This document shows positions 56,020-64,000 of a DNA stretch of 64,000 nt, piece by piece; the stretch's first letter is position 1; the number at the start of each line of letters is the position of its first letter. The notes beneath the pieces are model-generated. The model saw nothing but the letters and a program-made list of their open reading frames with translations. It made no database searches and had not been told where the DNA came from. Made by a program: the position numbers and the translations under genes. This DNA is from Polytrichum commune (lineage: Eukaryota; Streptophyta; Polytrichopsida; Polytrichales; Polytrichaceae): NCBI GenBank assembly GCA_950295325.1, contig OX485803.1, positions 4,588,001 through 4,652,000 on the forward strand, read 5' to 3'.

Positions 56020-58045
56020 GGACCTTAGGATAGATGTGCCCAAATCAAACATACCAATCATCTGGACACCTATATTTGAGTGGTATGTGGTGAAGTGTAG
56101 AACTAAGAACGGACACCAAAAACACGTATTTCAAAAAGATTGAACTACGTGCTCACAATATGCTTACACCCTAACCTTGATAATATCACACTTGTTAATA
56201 GAACACCTTGATATTGTCACCTAAAAGTTTGAAACCGATTTCCATAGTGTAAAACTCCCTCGTTATTATCACTATCACCCTCGATAATGTCACATTTTTT
56301 TTTCAAAATTTGTAGTGTAAGTGTGATAATAACAAGTAACATGGATGAAAAAAGGCCGGATGGACAACAAATTCTATGGATGACGTCGGCATCTTCACCT
56401 GCTTCCGCTTGAATCTTGGGTTCTTGAATCTTGAATCTCATGTGCCGAAGAAGCAACGGTTTCTCTCGCAGATCAACTTCTCGCAGCTCTGCCTGCATCG
56501 TATGCTCTCTCCTCTTGCCGCTGCACACACCGCTTTGCCCCTTATCTTCTTGCCGCTCTCCTCAACAAACTGCTGCATCCACAAGGTTTCTTCCTAAATG
56601 GTACTTTTGAAGCTTTGAGGCTTGTTGAATCAGTTCGGTGTTGAAGACCTTGTAATTGATTTCTCTGTTTCAAACTTAGACTGCTGGCATTCATTTTGTG
56701 GCATTTTCAGAGAATTGCATTGTGAGGTGGAAGTTGATCAATCGGTGGTTCCTGAGGATTTTGTGGTTGCCGTTGAAGATGGCGCACACATGGTAAGCAC
56801 CTTAGTTGCATTCCTTCAGTAGCCATTTCCAATGTCGATAAATGCCTCTTAACCTTGAAGATTTAGAGCTGGTAAAACATTTCCGAGAAGCAATTTGCTG
56901 GAGCTACATGCTTTCGCATTAGACACACCTTCAAGATTGTAAATTCTTAGAAGTTTCATGATACTCTTAAAAGTGAAGAATACCTATGGGTCTAGAAGAT
57001 GGTGAACCCTGCTGTAGAAAATTTGATTTATCTTGGTTTTGTAGACACTGACATTTGTAAGTCTGAAACTTCTCCATCTCAGACACAAATGATATCAATG
57101 GGTTCCTCTCCACACCTTATTTCCAAGCATATGTAGCGCTAAAAATCTATGAAGATACGTTCCTCTTTGTGTAGTACCAATGAAGCATCAGTTCACGAGG
57201 AGTAATTTAGAAACAAATATTGTAAAGGGGAGAGTTGCCACCTGGGACTTGAAGAAGCCCTACTTGTGATCCACCCCTCTATCATTAGTGCAAGATGGCG
57301 AACAGGTTCTTGATTCCATGGAAGTGGACCCATTGATTGTTGATAGCAGTGATGATGAGTCTAAAGTAGTGAAGCTAAGCGATGCACAAAAATATGCTAA
57401 AGATGTTTGAATTTTATGGCTAGCCAAGGTTCTTAGATTTCAGCACTCATGAGTTGTTAGAATGGAAAAAATCCATGACAAACTCATTAGAATTGGTGTT
57501 GCACATTTAACATCAACAAAACAATGTGACACTAGAAGCTTCTTTGTCTCTAGTGAGAGGTCTTTACCTGATCTCAATGACACATTATGATGTGCTCTTG
57601 TTGTTATTCACAATATTGAATTAGATTTTACATTCAAAAACATTGAAGTCTCGTATTTGTTATTTAAAAAATAAATTAATCATATTTTAATTTTCTACAT
57701 ATTTTTTGATAATATCACATTATGCACAAAATGTGACATTATCAAGTATGTCACACCTTGTTTATATCACACTTTTTGGTGAAACGGAGGGTGTGACATT
57801 ATCAAGGTTAGGGTGTACCGTCTAGGTTCAATAGTCAACGTGGTTGGAGGAGCCTATATGACCACTTAATGAGCACGGGAATCTTCACTTTGATAGTGGA
57901 AAAAAAATTTCCATACGAGATCTGGAATTTATGAAGCAAATGGCTGAGGGTACGTCTTGGATTTGCTTATCATCTCGCATTAAATGCAGGTTCTGTATCC
58001 TACAAGAGATAGGTTCTAAGAGAAAAGTACCCAAATCACACACAT
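56020..58045 (-). repeat. R1 repeat split by a pogo-like element
   Basis: Read on the minus strand, R1 landmarks run from 58045 down to about 57818, then continue from 56164 to 56020 (GTGAGCACGTAGTTCAATC, CGTTCTTAG, CCACATACCACTCAAATATA). The gap is exactly occupied by the element at 56167-57815, so the pogo-like element is the younger. Confidence 0.75.
56167..57815 (+). mobile_element. pogo/Tigger-like transposon remnant, 1.65 kb
   Basis: Ends CACCCTAACCTTGATAATAT and the inverse ATTATCAAGGTTAGGGTG are flanked by TA (56165-56166 and 57816-57817). Further subterminal words TGATAATRTCACA repeat near both ends. The plus strand near 57330-57585 retains transposase-tail-like words: DPLIVDSSDDES, LSDAQKYAKDV, MEKIHDKLIRIGVAHL and QCDTRSFFV, spread over more than one frame. 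The last resembles the Gln-x-x-x-x-x-F-F end of pogo-type transposases. Reading frames are interrupted, so it is not autonomous. The centre (56350-57200) is unrecognised. Confidence 0.65.
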
Positions 58046-60526
58046 CCACCTTCGTCCTTAGCCTAAGCGAGTTCCATTGCATAGGGCGCTTAATAGATAG
58101 TTGTTTGCACCATAAGACAAGGCTACTATCACCCAGAATATTGTGAGTTTCATTTCATTGTGAAGCTTCTTGGTGCTCCTACCTTGTGGGACATGCTAGA
58201 TAGTCATTCCTTTGAGTTTCATATGACCGATATACATCTCCAAAGGATTCCAATAGTAACCTTTCGTAGTATACTTGGTCATACCTTTAGAATCTAAGCA
58301 CTGTAGAGGATGTCATCGTATTTTGTGCACCTTTTCTTGAATAGGAAATGCTATCGTCTTACACAATCTTACTAGAAATCATCTCGTATAGAGATGTATA
58401 TCACCTATATGTAGCATACACATATTGGATGTCTATCATGCCAATATGATAAACATTAGTAAGATATGAGGGCAAATATACGGGCCCTCCCATATAATGT
58501 CATGGCCAAGGGACTCGAGGTTTTGCCTTCATGCTTTTCACCCATTAACTTTGGAAGGGCCCTCTGAACAACTATCCTTCTGTAGTAAATGAGAAAATGT
58601 GTTTGATTTTCAGAGATCGTCCATTTCCGGTTTTGTGATATGGCCCTCATGTTTAACACATTGTCATAACATTCTACAGTGCTCTAAATTGCTCCTCCAC
58701 AAATATAATCTCTTGAACCACGCCCTCAAATCCATTCAAAGAGTTTCAACCGACACACACTTCACTTGAAATAAGTTTTTCTTCGTCCTCGATTTCACAT
58801 GCATTTGTAAATCACCTATGGCTAACCTACATCCAAGAACTGGTTGTTGCATGTTAAATTAGATGAAAGTAGTCACACATACTAGCCAAGAAGCCTTCAT
58901 CACCCCCAACCCATCCGGCCCTTTCCGCAAGCCTCCAGGGTGGTAACTCTTCTTCAAAACAACTCATTATTCCTTTCTAATGCATTTAAGAGTTTATATT
59001 TTTTTTGTTATGTAAACACAAACAACATGTACAAAAAGAGGACATTGAGAGGAATCTAATGACACCATAAATGTTCAAATTAGAAAAGTTTTGACCTCCA
59101 AATTTTATTTTTAAAAAACTTATTATAAGTATTTTTTTGCTTATGTAGGGATCACCGTCTAGACCCCCCCCCCCTGTTATATTTTTTCTATCTTAGAATA
59201 TATACATTTTTATATTAAAAAATCTAAAATTCTTAAATACTTCTAAAAAAGGCAGCTTCTAGGGGGACTTAGGGCAAGGTTTAGGGCTTGCACTAGTGTT
59301 CATGTTGTTGGTGTGACCCGTGTGTGAGTGGGGGAATTGGGCATTTGCTTGAGCAATAGATGGGTCCCTAATTGAAGCATAAACAACGACGACAAAACAC
59401 CATTTGCATGAATCATCTCATGAAGAAAACATGAGATCTTTTAACTTCTCGTGATTCATTACCTCTAAACATGATGAAATTGTTCCCAAGTTGTTTCTCT
59501 TGGAAAACTTTAGAGTTGACTACATAGGTGTATCTCCTTTAGGTACCTTCATAGGTATCACAAGTCATGTTCGTCAATCGTTTCCCTTCATTTAGGTTTA
59601 AACGCTTTGTAGATCCTAGTTGAGCCAACCTTCACAAATAAACATTATATCATATTACAAATGATTATGGTGTCTCTAACTCGTCTTTGCTTCTCAAAAT
59701 GGTATTATGGAGGTTGAAGATGACGATTAATCTACAATGGCATGTGTAGGTCCATTTCATATATTACATCAAATTTATATTGTAACTTTGGATTTGCAAA
59801 TGAATATCAATTTGCATCTACGCTCCTGACCAATGTCATAACAACCCATCATATTCCAAAGTTGATAATGTCCAAGTCCGAAACTCTATGTGTGTTCTAC
59901 CTAGCTGAATGATTGTAGGTGTATATTAAACTCCCATAGAACTTAGGTAACAACTTCAAACGAATTGAGCATTTCTAAGTTTCAAGTCGATCTCATGGTA
60001 AGCAAAATCTCAATTATAACTTGTTAGAATTAGCGAGTGCAGCTCTTTTCCTTCAAATCTCTCATTATAATTTATAATAAACTTATTATATCTATAAAAA
60101 AAATTGCATCATAGATTTCAGCTTCAATTCCTCTTCTTAAGCTGGTGACAACTGCTCGTTATACAGGTGTTGCCACCCAAGACACAAACCAATGTCTTCC
60201 AACTTGCAATGGATCCACTAAGACTACCAAACGTCTGACAAGATTATCCAAAATCGTTAGAAAATGGCCACCCTCGACACTTTACGACCTATCTTCACCC
60301 AACCTTCCATTGCAAATATTTATCATTGGGGCCATCAAGTGAGCAAACTTCTACTGCTTTAACTTAGAATGTTAGGTTGTCTTTCACTCCCTTTAACTGC
60401 GATAACATTGTAATAACTTAATGCATCACACGAGCCTTGAAAGGAATCTTGGCAGAACAATCTAGTTATGTAAACGTGAAGAATCGGTATGCTCTATCCC
60501 TGATCTTCACTGCAGGAGAAGAGCCC
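58046..60526. other. spacer without recognised genes
   Basis: About 2.5 kb of AT-rich DNA. Short open stretches exist on both strands (for example 58659-58456 minus) but none is recognisable. A run of 11 C lies at 59164-59174. Confidence 0.4.
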
Positions 60527-61114
60527 TAAGGTAGAAATACCATAACCCATGAAAATAAGGTGATTTCGCATTGAAGATCTGGTCTGACAATCGTGAGATA
60601 ATTTCCCAAGATAGACGAGAAGGATTCATGAAGAATGCAAGTTGTCTCATATTTTTCTGCCCTATACAAAAAATGCTACAATTTTTCAAAGTGGAAAGTT
60701 GTCCAACCCCCTACTCGTTCACTAGATTCTCCCTACACCGAACACGGTAATCAGCATATCCACATAGAGCATCGCCTAAATCGGTTACTTCATGAGTACA
60801 TTAACACTTAACTTCCATTGGCTAAGGGAAAGAAACTTTCTTGGATATAACAATCGAGCCCTCCTCGTAAGAGGCGTAACGCTTATTACTGCATCACGGA
60901 AAACCGGGATCATCAAATAAGCTAACGGGCTCTCAGTCACGCCGGTACCTGGCTACGGGTGTCATATGTATTTATTTATCCGTTGGCTACACTAAGTGTA
61001 CACGCATCGAAGTTGCCGCCGAGCTATGATCCGTTTTAGAAATGGCACTTCACCATTATGACGGCGGTCTAGTGCACCTAAGGGTAGTTAGCTGCTCATG
61101 GTATTTCTACCTTA
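60527..61114. repeat. element with 17-bp terminal inverted repeats
   Basis: Begins TAAGGTAGAAATACCATRA and ends with the inverse (TYATGGTATTTCTACCTTA), 588 bp apart. The interior between 60860 and 61080 is more GC-rich than its surroundings and rich in CG dinucleotides. No reading frame was recognised. Target duplication is not clear. Confidence 0.5.
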
Positions 61115-61233
61115 ACCTGTAAACGGGGAGATCCGATTGCTATACAGATGGACCGCCTGACTTTGAGAAATGAAGAGTTCAAGTTCAAGACTTGAGGCGA
61201 ATCGTTAACTAGTTTAGAGAAATGTATAGTATC

Positions 61234-62276
61234 GTAGAGGCACTTATTCTTGATCGGGACTCCATCAGCAATCTATAGGGTACCGGAATTTCGATCAAGC
61301 AAAAGATTGAATTTCAATCAAGCCGGAACTAATAGTGCCATGACGGATGTATTGGTTTTGAGTGCTAGAGTGAGAAGGAATGAGCGGTTAATATGGGCAG
61401 TTAGGGTAGACTCTAGACATTGGTAATATGCTCAAACCAACTTTCGGCTTTGAAAATTCACAGCAGTTTCAATGTAAGGAATAAAAATACCAAAATCATT
61501 GCAGTCGTCTTGATTTCTATCTTCCTACACGAGAGAAAATTGAACCGTCTTATACTTCTCAAGATGTGGCGCAAAACACTTGAAGTGATCAGGTATGGGC
61601 GCCTCTACTCTATGTACCATAAAATCAATTTTAAAAACACTGAAAGATATCAGCATGTCACCGGTCGGACTTGGAAGCACTTGGATCTTGACCAATTGTG
61701 CCCAAAATCTCCCAGTACACAGGCCCGGACTTCAGTATCTTTCGTAAGCGAAGCTAAACCACATTCAGGCTTTTGAGTCCAGGTTTAGGCTTTGAGTCCA
61801 GGTGTGATACTTTCCAAAGGTCGAATTTGATGCACAACGTGCCAAACTTTTCTATGTCCAATTTTAGTCTCACATAATTCTGCTATGCTGCTTACAAGTA
61901 AGCTCCAGAATATAGAGTAGAGGCGCCTAGGGCTGCTCACTTAAGAGATTTTGCGCCAGATCTTGAGAAGTATAAGGCAGTGCAAAATTCTCCCCTGTTG
62001 GAAGATAGGAACCAGAAGGATTGCAAATTTTACGGTAATTTTGTTTGCTTAAATTAAAGTTACTATGAATTTTGTAGCCAAAAGTTAGTCCCAACATATT
62101 AATAATGTCTAGAGTCTACCATAACCGCTCATTCCTCCTCACTTTAGCATTCAAAACTAGGACATGTGCATGGCACTATTGGTTTCAGCCTAATCGGAAT
62201 TTAGTCCTAGCCTAATCGAAATTATGGTACCCTATAGATTGCCAATGGGGTCCTGATTGGAAATAAGTGCCTCTAC
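61234..62276. mobile_element. large fold-back element with arms of about 380 bp
   Basis: The left arm (61234-61620) and right arm (about 61905-62276) are inverse and roughly 80 to 85 percent alike by eye. Shared words include GTAGAGGCACTTATT, CAATCTATAGGGTACC, GGAATGAGCGGTTA, TAGACTCTAGACATT, TTATACTTCTCAAGAT and GGCGCCTCTACTCTAT. The centre is about 285 bp. Flanks TATAGTATC and TATAAGTTC could be a worn 9-bp target duplication, which would fit a Mutator-like element, but this is weak. Confidence 0.7.
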
Positions 62277-62583
62277 TATAAGTTCCCAACATTGCTACAC
62301 ACTAAAGACAAGTCGTGAAAGGGCCACTCATAGCCACCTAAGCTTAGTGGGCCTTATATGGACAATTTTCACTCTTCACAGTGCACCCACTTCCGAACCT
62401 TGCACAATATACACCCTCACATTATCTGGGCCATGAAACTTAAATGTTGGCACCTCTAGAAATTTGCCCTCCTCAACTATTGTGACGTTCTTTTCCATGT
62501 GATATATTACCTAGGAATGGATTGGGAATTAGAGAGGGTGGCTATGCGAGAATGTGACGCTCATGGGAGGACGTCCAGAGCAA

Positions 62584-62990
62584 GTGGTCAAAATGACCCT
62601 AAAACTCTACCATAGATTGGTAGAATGTTAGAGAAGTCAAATTCGGACTTGGTTTGCGAAAACTACCTCTCGAAGTTGGCCAGTCTACTCGAGAATGCTA
62701 GTTGGTCAGCAATATGAAATTAATCATAATGACCCGAAAACTGTACCATAGGTTGGTAGAATGTTAGAGAGGTCAAATCCGAATTCGGTTTGCAAAAACC
62801 ACCTCTGGAAGTTGGCTGATCTAACCCAAAATGTCGGTTGTTCGAAAATATGAAAGTGGTCATAATGACCCGAAGACATCTATTTATAGGTTTGTAGAAG
62901 GTTAGAGATGCCAGATCCAAGCTTAGGTTGTAGAAACGACCTCCAAAAGTTGGCCAGCTGGGCCAAAAATGTGAGTTGGTTGGTAATGTT
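62584..62990. repeat. 136-bp tandem repeat, three units
   Basis: The landmark AATGACCC recurs at 62592, 62728 and 62864, exactly 136 bp apart. Each unit also has GGTTGGTAGAATGTTAGAGA-like and CCACCTCYRRAAGTTGGC-like words. Units have diverged moderately. Confidence 0.85.
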
Positions 62991-64000
62991 TACAGCATAC
63001 TTTCAAGCCTTAAACGGAAGTTTTAGGGTATTATACATTGAAGGAGCATTTCAAGGATGAAGGACTAGCTTGGGAGGTGTTTTTGCAAGGCTTGGACGTG
63101 ACTATCGGCAAATTAGTTAACGGAGCAAGGAAAGAGTGCAAAAACCCATTAACCGGGGGGGGGGGGGGGGCTAGACCACAAACTTAAATCCTTGGCACCA
63201 CTCCTCGTTGGGTGAAGGAAGAAATGAGGACTGCTTTTCCACCTACGTGTGCCACTCCTCTGGCAACATGGACTCTCATGCCCCAACAAACATAACAAAT
63301 CTCTCCAAAGCCAACATCTCTTTTGTAACCACCCACAGAGAAGATGTCATCCCATGTGTGCTCCACTCTAGCGGCATTCGTCAACTGCCACATGCGATAG
63401 GGTGTAGGCCCCTCAACCTCATATATATTTTGACACTGAGTGCCCCCCATGGAATCGGGCAAATCCTAGGCATGGGACCCAAAAGCTTAAGCGCAGTTGC
63501 AACCTACATCTCTTCATCCCGATTATGCTTTCAGGGGTTCAATGGCAAAACCTCTTGTAGGTTCGGGCAGGCCGAAAAAATGAGGAAGAGGAGAAGCCAT
63601 CCCCAAGTCAAACTTTCCATGCAAGGCAAACTAAAACCTCAAATGCCTAGAGTTATACAATGACTATATCATGACCTCCATTGCGCGGCACTTTTGGCAG
63701 TAGTTCACGTATGTAAGGAACCAAGTCATTGAATTCTTGGTCCCATGTAACCTAGATTTTTATTCTTGCAACTAATTGCATTGCAGTTGGAATTTATGTG
63801 CCCGTGGTGCCTTTTGCACCCTACACAATAAACCACCAAAATAACCAACCAAGCATGTATGTTTAGACACATTGCATGGGGAAACCCACGTGCTAGCTAC
63901 AACAATAGGGGTGAGAGGAGGTATGCAATGTTTGGTAAAGAAATTTACTTCACATACATTATCTATATAGGTAGGGAGTTATCACACAATCGACAATGCG
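62991..64000. other. right-edge region without recognised genes
   Basis: A run of 16 G lies at 63155-63170. Both strands are open over parts of 63184-63663, but neither product is recognised. Nothing else was assigned up to the window edge. Confidence 0.35.

Noticed and set aside
63184-63663. Open frames on both strands near the right edge
   Set aside because: Neither product is recognisable and neither has splice sites or a motif to favour one strand.
63780-63830. Zinc-knuckle-like Cys/His stretch on the minus strand
   Set aside because: Short, spacing does not fit the usual pattern, and nothing around it supports a gag-like or other nucleic-acid-binding gene.

Overview
This is nuclear DNA from a land plant. 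The genes are intron-rich (mostly short introns, about 70 to 500 bp), AT-rich outside exons, and encode plant-type proteins: a full ABCC (MRP-type) transporter of the AtABCC4/ABCC14 kind, a plant cyclic phosphodiesterase, a taxilin, and a plant coiled-coil protein resembling Arabidopsis At1g30050. Short introns and a dense load of small DNA transposons would fit a bryophyte or other non-seed plant, but that is inference; nothing seen fixes the species.

Layout. 2.4-7.7 kb (minus): a five-exon coiled-coil gene whose four introns each hold a different repeat. 8.2-12.2 kb: repeat-rich spacer, including a 336-bp fold-back element with perfect 165-bp arms. 12.2-21.0 kb (minus): an ABCC transporter in 15 exons, complete through both nucleotide-binding domains to its stop; only the short first coding exon is unresolved. 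22.2 kb: relic of a CHD1-type helicase gene. 23.8-24.5 kb: about six copies of a 127-bp tandem repeat. 24.7-26.5 kb: a PIF/Harbinger transposon nested inside a Tourist-like MITE. 30.7-33.4 kb (minus): a three-exon cyclic phosphodiesterase. 37.0-41.5 kb (plus): a taxilin, divergent from the phosphodiesterase, with two probable GC-AG introns. 43.05-43.35 kb (minus): a single-exon gene for a secreted ten-cysteine peptide, set among local tandem duplications. 45.0-47.3 kb: two inverted Tigger/pogo-like elements followed by two abutting Harbinger-type MITEs. 48-58 kb: decayed coding stretches, MITEs, and a 1.65-kb pogo-like element that splits an older repeat. 60.5-62.3 kb: a terminal-inverted-repeat element and a large fold-back element. 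62.6-63.0 kb: a 136-bp tandem repeat.

The four main genes do not form a pathway: transporter (membrane), cyclic phosphodiesterase (soluble 2H enzyme), taxilin (vesicle traffic or coiled-coil scaffold) and an unassigned coiled-coil protein. The shared theme is invasion by class II elements. At least five non-autonomous families are recognisable from terminal repeats and TA or TNA target duplications, several inserted into one another, which gives a relative order of insertion. I saw no clear retrovirus-like or LTR element, no rRNA and no tRNA. Gene structures were built by hand from reading frame, splice-site phase and remembered family sequences; no alignment or database search was run.
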